Positions 34,920-43,721 of a stretch of DNA of 64,000 nt are shown here, in pieces; position 1 is the first letter of the stretch; each line of letters starts with the position of its first letter. The position numbers and the translations under genes were made by a program. The stretch is from Rasiella rasia (GTDB lineage Bacteria; Bacteroidota; Bacteroidia; Flavobacteriales; Flavobacteriaceae): the NCBI RefSeq assembly GCF_011044175.1, contig NZ_CP049057.1, positions 1,503,501 through 1,567,500 of the forward strand, written 5' to 3'. The notes under the pieces were generated by a model. The model was not told the origin of the DNA. It was given only the letters and a program-made list of their open reading frames with translations, and did not search any database.

Positions 34920-35276
34920 ATGATACAATTTATAGAAACAAAAAAAGAAAACCTTATTGCCGCAAAGCTTTCGGGCAAATTGAACGAAGAAAATTTAAAG
35001 ACCATTCACAAACAAATCCATAGAATCATCGACAAGGGTCACAAAGTGGACTTTTATTTTGAAATGGAAGATTTTGAAGGCTATACTCTAAAAGGTTTTT
35101 GGGAAGACATAAAAACAGATGCCGCACATATCGATGACTATGGAAAAATGGCGTTTGTCGGCGAAAAGAAATGGCAAGAATGGGCTGCGAAAGCCACCGA
35201 TTTCTTCACAAGCTCGGAAGTAAAATACTTCGATTTAAAAGATAAAGAACAAGCAAAAATTTGGATAGCAGAATAG
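34920..35276 (+). CDS. SpoIIAA-like (STAS/SEC14 fold) protein
   Basis: This 118-residue soluble protein resembles the SpoIIAA-like family found next to heavy-metal transporters and in stress regulons: a first strand (MIQFIETKKENLIAAKL), then GKLNEENLKTIH, a VDFYFEMEDFEGYT strand and a C-terminal TSSEVKYFDLKDKEQAKIW. The substrate or partner is unknown. The stop codon overlaps nothing, but the P-type ATPase starts at the next base, so the two are co-transcribed. Cargo of the metal-resistance block. Confidence 0.8.
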   Translation: MIQFIETKKENLIAAKLSGKLNEENLKTIHKQIHRIIDKGHKVDFYFEMEDFEGYTLKGFWEDIKTDAAHIDDYGKMAFVGEKKWQEWAAKATDFFTSSEVKYFDLKDKEQAKIWIAE

Positions 35277-37250
35277 ATGAAAAAGAAAAAAGTAAATTTA
35301 CGCGACATAGACCCTAAAGAACATAAAGGCGAGCACAGCCACGATGACGGACACAATCACAGCAGTCCGGAAGAATTGTCCAACTTCAGAACTTATTTGC
35401 CTGCCATTTTCAGCTTTGTGATGCTGATAGTCGGCATTGCCATTGATTATTTTGATGCCTTTCCCTTTTTTAAAGGTTGGATTCGCGTTGTCTGGTATAC
35501 AGTAGCTTATATTCCTGTAGGATTTCCTGTTATACGGGAAGGATGGAACAGTATTTTAAAAGGCGACTTCTTCACGGAATTTTTCTTAATGTCCATTGCC
35601 ACTTTGGGGGCATTTGCCATAGGCGAATATCCCGAAGGTGTGGCCGTAATGCTCTTTTATGCTGTGGGCGAGCTGTTTCAAAACGCAGCTGTAAACCGAG
35701 CCAAAAGAAACATTAAAGCACTACTCGACGTGCGCCCTAACGAAGCATTGGTCTATCGTGATAATGATTTTGTCTCTGTCAATCCTGAAACCGTCGAGAT
35801 TGGCGAGAAAATTCAGGTTCGGGTGGGTGAAAAAGTACCACTTGATGGTATTCTACTTTCAGAGAAAGGGTCGTTCAACACAGCTGCTTTAACAGGCGAA
35901 AGCAAGCCAGATACCATTGCGAAAGGCGAAAAGGTTTTTGCGGGAAGCATCAATCTCGATGGTGTCATCGAAGTTGAAACCACCAAAGAATTTAAGGACA
36001 GTTCCATTGCCCGTATTCTGGATATGGTGGAAAATGCTACTGCCCGCAAATCAAAGACTGAATTGTTCATCAGAAAGTTTGCACGGATTTACACACCTAT
36101 CGTGGTATTTCTTGCTATCGGTTTAACGTTTTTGCCTTACTTTTTTGTGGACGATTATGTATTTAGGGATTGGCTTTATCGTGCGTTGATTTTCTTGGTT
36201 ATTTCCTGTCCCTGTGCTTTGGTTATATCAATTCCATTAGGATATTTCGGCGGATTGGGTGCAGCATCCCGCAACGGTATTTTGTTCAAGGGCGCATCCT
36301 TTTTGGATGCAATGACCAAAGTTAATACCGTGGTAATGGATAAAACGGGAACTGTTACCAAAGGGGTCTTTAAGATTAAGGAAGTGGTCAATAAATCCGC
36401 TTTCGCAGAAGCGGAATTTATGCAATACCTGATGGCTATGGAAGAACAATCCACCCATCCCATTGCAAAAGCAATTCTGGAATACAAAGCTGACGGTGCT
36501 GATTTGGAAGCAACCGAAGTTTCCGAAGTCGCCGGAAAGGGCTTAAAAGGAACGGTCAATGGAAGAACCGTTTTTGTCGGCAACAAAGCACTGATGACCT
36601 CGAATAGTATAGAAGTACCCTCTGAAACCGATAGCATTGTAGAATCCATAGTAATGGTTGCCATTGATGGAAAGTTTGCAGGCTATGTGACCATTGCCGA
36701 TGAGCTGAAGGAAGATGCCCACCAAGCCATTAAGCAAATACGTGAGGCTGGTATTTCAAAAATCATAATGCTTTCGGGCGATAAGGATTCCATTACCCAG
36801 CAAGTAGCAAAAGAACTGAACATAGATTGGGCAAAAGGTGGTTTATTGCCGGAAGATAAGTTAAACGAGGTCGAAGAACTCAAAAAACAACCTGAAACGA
36901 AAGTGGCATTCATAGGCGATGGTATCAACGATGCGCCTGTATTGGCAGCAAGTGGTGTGGGTATCGCAATGGGTGGTTTGGGTAGTGATGTTGCCATTGA
37001 GACGGCAGATGTTATCATCCAAACCGACCAACCAAGCAAAATTGCCAGGGCAATTAAAATTGGGCGTTCTACCCGAAGCATCGTTTGGCAAAATATTGGC
37101 TTGGCATTTGGGGTGAAAGTAATTGTGCTTATCCTTGGTGCAGGTGGATTAGCTACAATGTGGGAAGCAGTGTTTGCCGATGTGGGTGTGGCGCTTTTGG
37201 CTATATTAAATGCGGTTCGGTTGCAGAAGATGAAGTGGAAAGATTCTTAA
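35277..37250 (+). CDS. Zn/Cd/Pb-type P1B ATPase (ZntA/CadA-like)
   Basis: This 657-residue ion pump has the metal-binding motif SCPCALV in a membrane helix (about 310), the phosphorylation site DKTGTVTKG (about 354), the actuator motif TGES, and the GDGINDAP hinge. The N-terminus has no CxxC heavy-metal-associated domain; instead a histidine-rich stretch (HKGEHSHDDGHNH) could bind Zn. It pumps Zn, Cd or Pb from the cytoplasm into the periplasm, from where the RND system would remove them. It starts immediately after the SpoIIAA-like gene. A degenerate copy of the CGCTTTCG palindrome lies near 36399. Confidence 0.95.
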   Translation: MKKKKVNLRDIDPKEHKGEHSHDDGHNHSSPEELSNFRTYLPAIFSFVMLIVGIAIDYFDAFPFFKGWIRVVWYTVAYIPVGFPVIREGWNSILKGDFFTEFFLMSIATLGAFAIGEYPEGVAVMLFYAVGELFQNAAVNRAKRNIKALLDVRPNEALVYRDNDFVSVNPETVEIGEKIQVRVGEKVPLDGILLSEKGSFNTAALTGESKPDTIAKGEKVFAGSINLDGVIEVETTKEFKDSSIARILDMVENATARKSKTELFIRKFARIYTPIVVFLAIGLTFLPYFFVDDYVFRDWLYRALIFLVISCPCALVISIPLGYFGGLGAASRNGILFKGASFLDAMTKVNTVVMDKTGTVTKGVFKIKEVVNKSAFAEAEFMQYLMAMEEQSTHPIAKAILEYKADGADLEATEVSEVAGKGLKGTVNGRTVFVGNKALMTSNSIEVPSETDSIVESIVMVAIDGKFAGYVTIADELKEDAHQAIKQIREAGISKIIMLSGDKDSITQQVAKELNIDWAKGGLLPEDKLNEVEELKKQPETKVAFIGDGINDAPVLAASGVGIAMGGLGSDVAIETADVIIQTDQPSKIARAIKIGRSTRSIVWQNIGLAFGVKVIVLILGAGGLATMWEAVFADVGVALLAILNAVRLQKMKWKDS

Positions 37251-37332
37251 ACAAACTGTGACTTAACAAGTTCAACAAGAGTTGAGTATAAATTATTACC
37301 ACTATATTTATAGGTCCAAACGAAGACCTATT

Positions 37333-37818
37333 ATGATACATATATTCACAACAGGTGGCACCATAGAGGGTTTAGATTATGTTGATGACAACGGAATAAC
37401 AAAATCCAATGTTACCATCGAGGATTTTTTTAAAGGTGCAAATGTTGATTTTAAATATACCATCGAGGGCGTCTTTAAAAAAGATAGTCGGGCAATAAAT
37501 GAAAATGATAGAAATCTGTTAGTTAGCAAGATTGCCGAATCTAATGCAACTAAAATTTTAATAACACACGGTACTTTCACGATGGAAGATACCGCAAAAT
37601 ATATAGGAAGACTCAATCTGAAAAAAACCATTGTTCTGGTTGGGTCTTTCATTTTAGGTTCATCTGAGAACACGGATGCACCATTTAATTTAGGATATGC
37701 AATCAGCTCGCTACAGCTTCTAAAACCGGATGTTTATATTGCTATGAACGGACAAATTTTTCTTTGGAACAATGTTTCAAAAAATTTAGAAACCAACAAA
37801 TTTGAGCGCAATGAGTAG
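37333..37818 (+). CDS. Short asparaginase-like domain protein
   Basis: The ATG at 37333 is preferred because it starts the conserved strand MIHIFTTGGTIEG; an upstream in-frame extension is unlikely. The 161-residue protein keeps the N-terminal asparaginase motifs, TTGGTIEG and ITHGTFTMEDTA, each with the catalytic Thr, but lacks the C-terminal domain of true asparaginases (about 330 residues). It is probably a stand-alone member of the asparaginase/glutaminase N-domain family with an unproven activity. It ends 8 bases before the membrane LuxR-type regulator and may be co-regulated. Confidence 0.75.
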   Translation: MIHIFTTGGTIEGLDYVDDNGITKSNVTIEDFFKGANVDFKYTIEGVFKKDSRAINENDRNLLVSKIAESNATKILITHGTFTMEDTAKYIGRLNLKKTIVLVGSFILGSSENTDAPFNLGYAISSLQLLKPDVYIAMNGQIFLWNNVSKNLETNKFERNE

Positions 37819-37826
37819 GAATATAA

Positions 37827-38744
37827 ATGTTTGGGACATCAATACATTGGACAACGTTCTTCTATCTTTTAATAGATACGGTCATTGTATTGCTTACCCT
37901 TTATTTTTCGAGAAAAAAAACTCGCAGTAGCCTAAGACGGTTTCTCTATCTTGGCTTTTTATTTATTGCCTATAATGCCACTGGTGGGTTTCTACCCGTA
38001 GAAGATTTTCCCGGACCTTTTATACTTCAATATATAATTACTTACGGTGTTGCCATTACGCTTTGTGTTTACATTGTTTACTACCTGTATAAAGAGTATG
38101 ATATTGTTGTGTTGAAGTTTAACTCGTCCATTAGAAATCTTGCAATACTGGCAAGTGTCAGTTTTATAGTTTTATTCTTGATTCCCTATTTTCTAACAGA
38201 TTCGCTGAAATCGGCACGTTTTCTTTTTACCATTCCGATATCGATTTTAGCCTTTATTTTTTTATTCATTTTCTACCGTAGAATCTCGAATCCCAGCAAT
38301 CCAAATGCCTTTATACTAAGGCGAAATAAGTTGTCGATGGTTAGTGTGGCAAGCATAGCCTTATTACCCATTTGTACGGTAATAGGCGATTACCAATGGA
38401 TAACTTTTACCGTAATGAACTTGGCTTTTTTTGCGATAACCGCTATTGAAGCAGATAGGTATTTGTACTTTATAGAAAACAATAATCGAATGTATGAGGT
38501 ATTCGCCTTAAAGAAAAAACAACGGGATGAATCGGTAGAGCGCAAAATCATTTATGAAGATTTGACACGAAGGGAAATCGAGGTCGCCTTGTCAATTCTG
38601 AGTAATTTGAGCTATAAAAATATAGCCAAAGATTTGTTCATTGCTGAAAGTACGGTATCAAAACACGCATCCAATATCTTTAAAAAGACCGGTGTGAAGA
38701 ATAGGCGCGAGTTTTTAAAGCGATTCAGGAAGAAAAGTAAGTAA
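37827..38744 (+). CDS. Membrane-embedded LuxR-type regulator
   Basis: This 305-residue protein has six or seven hydrophobic helices in residues 1-215 and a cytoplasmic C-terminal LuxR-type helix-turn-helix (LTRREIEVALSILSNLSYKNIA and STVSKHASNIFKKTGVKNRR). No receiver or kinase domain is present, so it probably senses a membrane or small-molecule signal and acts on DNA directly. It lies just upstream of rteC, and the 272-base gap between them holds two CCGTA-N6-TACGG inverted repeats that could be its operators. Regulator of ICE transfer is a likely but unproven role. Confidence 0.85.
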   Translation: MFGTSIHWTTFFYLLIDTVIVLLTLYFSRKKTRSSLRRFLYLGFLFIAYNATGGFLPVEDFPGPFILQYIITYGVAITLCVYIVYYLYKEYDIVVLKFNSSIRNLAILASVSFIVLFLIPYFLTDSLKSARFLFTIPISILAFIFLFIFYRRISNPSNPNAFILRRNKLSMVSVASIALLPICTVIGDYQWITFTVMNLAFFAITAIEADRYLYFIENNNRMYEVFALKKKQRDESVERKIIYEDLTRREIEVALSILSNLSYKNIAKDLFIAESTVSKHASNIFKKTGVKNRREFLKRFRKKSK

Positions 38745-38790
38745 ATTCAATTCTTTGCAGAACCCACTATATACAATGTCTCACAAATAA

Positions 38791-38829
38791 TCCGTAGAAA
38801 AATACGGACTATTCCGTAATTATATACGG
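38791..38829. promoter_or_regulatory. Two CCGTA-N6-TACGG inverted repeats ahead of rteC
   Basis: TCCGTA-gaaaaa-TACGGA (38791-38808) and CCGTA-attata-TACGG (38814-38829) are perfect inverted repeats with the same six-base spacing. Both lie about 190-225 bases upstream of rteC, between it and the LuxR-type regulator gene, and look like operator sites. Confidence 0.6.
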
Positions 38830-39016
38830 TGCGTTTTCCTTGTAAAATCACAAGGTAAAGTTACTTTAGATAGAGTTCCCTAAAATACATCAATGAACCA
38901 CAAATTTTATGAAGCGTGACTTTCATTTATACCATTTTGCAGGACTATGACATCATCTAACCAACCTTATCAACTAAATCCCATTACTATGGTTTCAATA
39001 TTAAAAGTACCTGCTT

Positions 39017-39853
39017 ATGGACTCACAATTATTATCAAAAAAGTTATTAGAGGATCTGGATGAAATAAGAGTTCAAAACGAAAATATTTTAGACTGTGCG
39101 GTACGTTCTATAAAAGCCTGCCGCAAATTATTGAGCTTCTACAAAAATGAAATTCTCAATAAAGAATTTAAATCCATCAAAGAAGAAATAAAATTCTTTA
39201 AAGAAACAAAACAGGTGCCTCTAATACGGCTCATATACTTTTCAGAAATCCATTCGTTTGAAGTTCAATTTCCCAAAGGCAATAAAGATTGCCAGTTAAA
39301 GTTCATTAAAAGGAAAATTAACAAATTAAATCGCTTCTTTCTCTATAACATAGATTTTGGTCGATACGTCAATTCTGGTGCTACGCATTTTGACAAGGAA
39401 TATTACACAAGGGATTATCTCGAAACCTTTCATATTACAACATCCAAATTCTACTTTCAAGACCCTGAATTTTGCACACCAAGAGATATGCTTTTGGGCA
39501 AATACAAGGCGTATGATTATTTAGTGACCTATTTTGATGAAAAGAAAGATAGGGTTCGTAACGGATTAAACGGAAAACACAATAGCATCAAACCAATGGA
39601 AAAAATTGATTGGCCATTTTCTAACACAGATTATGTGGAACTGCTCTATGCACTATGTTCAAAAGGATTGGGAAAACAAAACAATCAAGGCATTATGCAG
39701 GTTTCAAAAAAGTTGGAACAACTATTTAATATTGAACCAAAGGACATCTACAAAACCTTTCAGGACATCAAAAACAGGAAAAAAAGCCGAACGCTATTTC
39801 TTGATGAACTAAGCACATCGCTTCTTTCTGAAATGGATAAAAGCGAGGAATGA
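39017..39853 (+). CDS. rteC: RteC-family regulator of ICE excision
   Basis: This 278-residue protein matches the RteC family of Bacteroidetes conjugative elements: a helical N-terminus, LIRLIYFSEIHSFEVQFPKG in the middle, HFDKEYYTRDYLETFHI, and a C-terminal basic helix-turn-helix-like region. In CTnDOT, RteC binds inverted-repeat half sites upstream of the excision operon and activates it. Here two identical palindromes (ACCGTAGTACGGT) lie downstream, just ahead of the excisionase-like gene at 40177. No rteA/rteB partner is present; the LuxR-type membrane regulator upstream may replace them. Confidence 0.85.
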   Translation: MDSQLLSKKLLEDLDEIRVQNENILDCAVRSIKACRKLLSFYKNEILNKEFKSIKEEIKFFKETKQVPLIRLIYFSEIHSFEVQFPKGNKDCQLKFIKRKINKLNRFFLYNIDFGRYVNSGATHFDKEYYTRDYLETFHITTSKFYFQDPEFCTPRDMLLGKYKAYDYLVTYFDEKKDRVRNGLNGKHNSIKPMEKIDWPFSNTDYVELLYALCSKGLGKQNNQGIMQVSKKLEQLFNIEPKDIYKTFQDIKNRKKSRTLFLDELSTSLLSEMDKSEE

Positions 39854-39901
39854 ACCCATAATTTTCTCTATTAATATTACGTTTCAAATTGTTAAAAAAA
39901 G

Positions 39902-39925
39902 ACCGTAGTACGGTTGACCTACGGT
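39902..39925. promoter_or_regulatory. Palindromic operator candidate 1 for RteC
   Basis: ACCGTA-G-TACGGT (39902-39914) is a perfect palindrome, followed by a half site ACCTACGGT (39917-39925). The same 13-mer recurs at 40040. Gap between rteC and the excisionase-like gene; no ORF is seen here. Confidence 0.6.
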
Positions 39926-40039
39926 AATCGAGTTCCGCATCAATTTACCATAAATTTTAGAGTGATTTGATAGCATCATTTCATAAAAATTATCTCAAAA
40001 CACTATAAAACATAACAAATTTCAAGATGTTAAATTTTA

Positions 40040-40052
40040 ACCGTAGTACGGT
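40040..40052. promoter_or_regulatory. Palindromic operator candidate 2 for RteC
   Basis: Second exact copy of ACCGTAGTACGGT. It lies about 33 bases upstream of a weak -7-like element (CAAATTTG, 40085-40092), the position expected for an activator site ahead of the -33 region. Confidence 0.6.
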
Positions 40053-40117
40053 CGTACTGGGGAATAAAATCCAATAAACCTATTCAAATTTGTAGAACGA
40101 AAGTCAAATCAAGTCAG

Positions 40118-40162
40118 GGGCTATCAATTAAAAATTTTAAATCATCGATAGCCCTTTTCTTT
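40118..40162 (+). terminator. Leader terminator/attenuator before the excisionase-like gene
   Basis: GGGCTATC (40118-40125) pairs with GATAGCCC (40147-40154) and is followed by TTTTCTTT. It lies 14 bases upstream of the ATG at 40177 and downstream of the operator palindromes, so it would stop transcripts of the excision operon unless antitermination occurs. Confidence 0.65.
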
Positions 40163-40176
40163 AAAACCGTTCTATT

Positions 40177-40461
40177 ATGCCGACAAGTATTATTACCACA
40201 GACGATCTTCGGGAATTCAAAATGGAATTGCTCGATGACATCAAAAAACTACTTACCAGACAAGCCAGCGGGAAACTAAAGAAGTACCTCAAATCTTCTG
40301 AGGTTATGGATTTACTTCAAGTCAGTCCAGGCACACTTCAAAATCTTCGCATCAATGGCACCTTGCCTTATACCAAAGTAGGTGGGATTATCTATTATGA
40401 TACAGAGGAAATACAAAAAGTGATGGATGCCAACCGTGTGCATCACGGTCTAAATTCTTAA
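40177..40461 (+). CDS. Excisionase-like helix-turn-helix protein
   Basis: This 94-residue protein has a MerR-like winged helix used by excisionases: KYLKSSEVMDLLQVSPGTLQ, then NLRINGTLPYTKVGGIIYYD. It starts after a palindromic operator and a leader hairpin and is followed 3 bases later by a replication-type gene, the common order of the excision/mobilization operon in Bacteroidetes ICEs. It likely binds near the attachment sites and directs excision with the integrase. Whether it is a true Xis or a local regulator is not decided by the sequence. Confidence 0.8.
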   Translation: MPTSIITTDDLREFKMELLDDIKKLLTRQASGKLKKYLKSSEVMDLLQVSPGTLQNLRINGTLPYTKVGGIIYYDTEEIQKVMDANRVHHGLNS

Positions 40462-40464
40462 GCG

Positions 40465-41217
40465 ATGAACTATATAAAGCTACTTAATGCGGCTTTTGAA
40501 AAGTTCTATTTTGATGACCGCTTAAACCCTACCCATATCAGTTTGTATATGGCGCTGTTCCAAGAATGGAACAGCTCTCGGTTTATGGATGAATTCTACG
40601 TGAACCGTAGGGAACTGATGCGCGTTGCCAAGATTGGTTCAAAATCTACGTACCATAGGTGTATTGTCGATTTGGATGCTTGGCTGTACCTATCCTACTT
40701 TCCTTCCAACAATCCATACAAAGGCAGCAAAATCAAGATGGCCATTATTGGGACAAGTGATGAACGGGTTACGGGACAGTACAATCCCATTTTAGAACAG
40801 CTTGCGGAACAGTACCATCCCAGAGGTGTACCGCTTGAGGGACACCACCATCCCAAAAACGGACAGGTTGTGTACCAACACCGTCCCATAGATGGACAAG
40901 CATTGGTATCTAATACAAACAATATCAAACAAGAAAACAATATAAAACAGCCAAAGGGCAGGCAGGCCGTTATTTTATTTTTTGAAGAAAAAGATTTTGA
41001 TGCTGATGAAGCAAAAAAATTCTACGAGCATTATGCCGACCGGGAATGGAAAACAAGCGACGGAAAACCGATACGGGATTGGCGCTCATTGGCCACAAAC
41101 TGGATGGATAGAACCGAACTTTTTGAAGAAGAAAACAAACCAAACAAAAAACAAGCGTCCCTAATCAAGGACAACTTGCGAACCACTAAAAACAAAGACT
41201 ATGGACAACCCCTCTAA
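40465..41217 (+). CDS. ICE protein with N-terminal replication-initiator-like HTH
   Basis: This 250-residue protein opens with a winged-helix-like segment (YMALFQEWNSSRFMDEFYVNR, then MRVAKIGSKSTYHRCI) typical of replication-associated helix-turn-helix proteins in Bacteroidetes ICEs. A Gln/His-rich linker follows and then a C-terminal domain (FFEEKDFDADEAKKFYEHY). Its stop lies 17 bases inside the next gene, an ATPase, so the two are translationally coupled. It probably guides circular-form replication or loading of the ATPase, which is inference. Confidence 0.7.
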   Translation: MNYIKLLNAAFEKFYFDDRLNPTHISLYMALFQEWNSSRFMDEFYVNRRELMRVAKIGSKSTYHRCIVDLDAWLYLSYFPSNNPYKGSKIKMAIIGTSDERVTGQYNPILEQLAEQYHPRGVPLEGHHHPKNGQVVYQHRPIDGQALVSNTNNIKQENNIKQPKGRQAVILFFEEKDFDADEAKKFYEHYADREWKTSDGKPIRDWRSLATNWMDRTELFEEENKPNKKQASLIKDNLRTTKNKDYGQPL

Positions 41218-41863
41218 AATTACCGAAGGTGGTGTGGAATATTCGTTGGGAAAATTCGATGGTAAAAGCGTTCTCTACGACTTCCCGAAAATTCTGATTT
41301 ACCTGAATGCCAAGGGCAAACTGTTGTTCGGAAAGAAATTCAGGATTTATGATGAGGACAAAGATATTTTACTAACGCTCTGTTCATATTTCATCAAGGA
41401 CAAGGAAAATTGCGAAACCTACGGCATCGACGTGGATAAAGGCATCTTGCTTTCTGGACCGGTAGGTTGTGGAAAGACCTGTTTAATGAAATTGCTACGG
41501 CATTTAGTACCCTTGCAACGACCTTACGAAATGATTCCCTGTCGGAATGTCACATTTAGTTTCAATCATCTTGGCTTTAAAACGGTTGAGGAATATGGCA
41601 ACACCAAATTTTATTGTTTTGATGATTTGGGTGTCGAACCCGCTGGAAGATTCTACGGTAAAGATTTGAACGTTATGGGCGAAGTACTATTATCCCGATA
41701 CGAGCTCTATCTTGACACGAAACGTAAAATTAAGACCCACGCCACTACCAATCTAAACGCTGAAGAATTGGAAGAACGCTATGGCAACCGAGTCCGTAGC
41801 CGGATGCGGGAACTCTTTAATTTGATTGCCTTTGATAAAGGGGCTGGGGATAAAAGAAAGTAA
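41201..41863 (+). CDS. DnaC/IstB-like AAA+ ATPase
   Basis: This 220-residue ATPase has Walker A SGPVGCGKTCLM, Walker B KFYCFDDLGVEP and a sensor segment THATTNLNAEEL, the pattern of DnaC/IstB-type helicase loaders. The N-terminal 60 residues are specific to ICE homologues. It overlaps the preceding gene, so both are made together. It probably loads a replicative helicase on the circular or single-stranded form of the element. No further replication gene follows; a 148-base gap without ORF separates it from the AraC regulator. Confidence 0.8.
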   Translation: MDNPSKITEGGVEYSLGKFDGKSVLYDFPKILIYLNAKGKLLFGKKFRIYDEDKDILLTLCSYFIKDKENCETYGIDVDKGILLSGPVGCGKTCLMKLLRHLVPLQRPYEMIPCRNVTFSFNHLGFKTVEEYGNTKFYCFDDLGVEPAGRFYGKDLNVMGEVLLSRYELYLDTKRKIKTHATTNLNAEELEERYGNRVRSRMRELFNLIAFDKGAGDKRK

Positions 41864-42011
41864 TCTGCCAATGAGAAACTTACACTGAACAAAATCCCAT
41901 ATCTAATAATTTACCGTTTTTTTCGTTGACTTATGTAATTGACGCAAAGCAATACGGAACGGCAACCGTAGTCGCAAATTTTAATATCTTGCCAAATAAT
42001 TATTTTTTTTA

Positions 42012-43037
42012 ATGCTAAAAACACTACAAATAATTGCCTTAATACAAGGTGTTTTTGTCCTTACGGTATTGTTTATCAATCGTAAAGAATACAAGAAAAC
42101 TACGTTTTGGTTGCTCTTTGGAAGTTTGATTTCAGTGCTACTGTATGTGGCAGGCGATGATGATAATAACCTATTTGTTCAAGATGCAGACTGGTTTCTG
42201 TTCGATAGTTCACTATTTGTAACATTCCTATTCCTGTTTTTCCGATACTATAAAAATGGGAAAGAAAAATTCGCCAAGCTTGATTACCTTTTCTTTTTGC
42301 CTAATATCATTTATTTCTTTATTGAAGCGCTTGAAATATGGATGGTTGAAGAAAATTCAATTGTTGAAATATTTGAAAGCATTATAGAGTTAACATTTGT
42401 GGCGTATTTGGCTTTGATAATATATTCAATCCTGACTACCAGAACGAAACATTGGATAATCTATTTTGCGATTCCGATAGCATTGATATTTGCTTTGTCA
42501 TCTTTAGATGAATTACTGAATGTTTTTATTAAAGTTGAATTACCTTTTCTTAATGACAAGAATTTCAACACTTATCTTCTATTGGTCGTTGCCTTTTTGT
42601 TTTATTTTATAGCGTTCAAATTGTTAAGTAAGGGTAAAGATGTCCTACCAAATGTTGAAATTAGCAAATACAAAAATTCCAACCTTAATCCAAAACTAAT
42701 TGAACAATACAAAGCGGACTTAGTTCGCTCAATGGAAACGGATAAATTGTATCTCAATAACAAATTATCAATTGTCGATGTTTCAGATAAACTAAATATT
42801 CCACGCCAATATATTTCGGAAGTATTGAATGAACATATGAATGTAAGTTTTCAAGATTTCGTGAATGAATATCGTGTAGAAGAATTCGTAAATCGACTTA
42901 AAAACGACCAGAATAATCATTTTACACTTCTTGGTATTGCTACGGATGTTGGATTTAATTCCAAGTCCTCATTTAACGCAACCTTCAAGAAACATAAGGG
43001 TTTAACACCTACTCAATTCAAAAATAGTCTTTCCTAA
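42012..43037 (+). CDS. AraC-family regulator with membrane domain
   Basis: This 341-residue protein has about six or seven hydrophobic helices in the first 210 residues and an AraC-type double helix-turn-helix at the C-terminus (LSIVDVSDKLNIPRQYISEVL and LLGIATDVGFNSKSSFNATF, ending GLTPTQFKNSLS). It likely senses an envelope signal and activates the block of membrane genes that follows (PAP2, ICMT-like, COG4705, HD), which begins 97 bases downstream on the same strand. The ligand is unknown. Confidence 0.88.
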   Translation: MLKTLQIIALIQGVFVLTVLFINRKEYKKTTFWLLFGSLISVLLYVAGDDDNNLFVQDADWFLFDSSLFVTFLFLFFRYYKNGKEKFAKLDYLFFLPNIIYFFIEALEIWMVEENSIVEIFESIIELTFVAYLALIIYSILTTRTKHWIIYFAIPIALIFALSSLDELLNVFIKVELPFLNDKNFNTYLLLVVAFLFYFIAFKLLSKGKDVLPNVEISKYKNSNLNPKLIEQYKADLVRSMETDKLYLNNKLSIVDVSDKLNIPRQYISEVLNEHMNVSFQDFVNEYRVEEFVNRLKNDQNNHFTLLGIATDVGFNSKSSFNATFKKHKGLTPTQFKNSLS

Positions 43038-43134
43038 ATTTACCTATTTTGTGCAGATTAATTGTTCTGCACTACTCTGTTAAAATTTACATCAAATCTC
43101 GTGCGTTCTTTGGATAACAATTCAGATTACGCAG

Positions 43135-43716
43135 ATGAAAAAAGCATTTTTAAAAAAAGCGTTTTTACTCTTTTTTAGCTTATTCTTTAGCCTTGTAACA
43201 TTTCAAATACAAGCTCAAGATACGAGCGAAACAAAGCCCGAAATTGGTACAACCCAAAAAATTGGTGATGTCGTCTTATTTGCATTGCCTGCCGCAACTT
43301 TAGGAACAAGTTTTATAATTGGTGATAAAAAAGGGGCTTGGCAGTTTACTAAAGGCCTTCTGCTTACCGTAGGCGTAACCTATGGCCTAAAATATTCCAT
43401 CAACAAACAGCGACCGGATATGAGCAATGATAACGCTTTTCCATCCGGACATACTTCAACGGTTTTTCATAGCGCAGGATATGTGCATAGACGTTACGGG
43501 TTTAAATATGCCATACCATCTTATGCATTAGCAGGCTTTACAGCTGCAAGCCGTATCGATAGTAACAAACACGATATACTCGATGTAATTGCAGGTGCTG
43601 CAATCGGTCTTGGAAGCAATTTATTATTCACTACAGAGTATCAACAAGAGCATATGGAATTGACCTATTCAAATTTTGAGGGCAATCATATGGTAGGTTT
43701 CAAATTTAAATTTTAA
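43135..43716 (+). CDS. PAP2-family lipid phosphatase
   Basis: This 193-residue inner-membrane enzyme has a signal-like N-terminus (FLLFFSLFFSLVTFQIQA) and the three phosphatase motifs KYSINKQRP, PSGHT and SRIDSNKHDILDV. It would dephosphorylate lipid phosphates such as undecaprenyl-diphosphate or phosphatidic acid in the periplasmic leaflet. It belongs to a membrane-directed cargo block with an isoprenylcysteine-methyltransferase-like protein 5 bases downstream. Confidence 0.85.
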   Translation: MKKAFLKKAFLLFFSLFFSLVTFQIQAQDTSETKPEIGTTQKIGDVVLFALPAATLGTSFIIGDKKGAWQFTKGLLLTVGVTYGLKYSINKQRPDMSNDNAFPSGHTSTVFHSAGYVHRRYGFKYAIPSYALAGFTAASRIDSNKHDILDVIAGAAIGLGSNLLFTTEYQQEHMELTYSNFEGNHMVGFKFKF

Positions 43717-43721
43717 CAAAA

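Noticed and set aside
38947-39060. Short ORF overlapping the start of rteC
   Set aside because: It runs out of frame into rteC and has no recognisable product.
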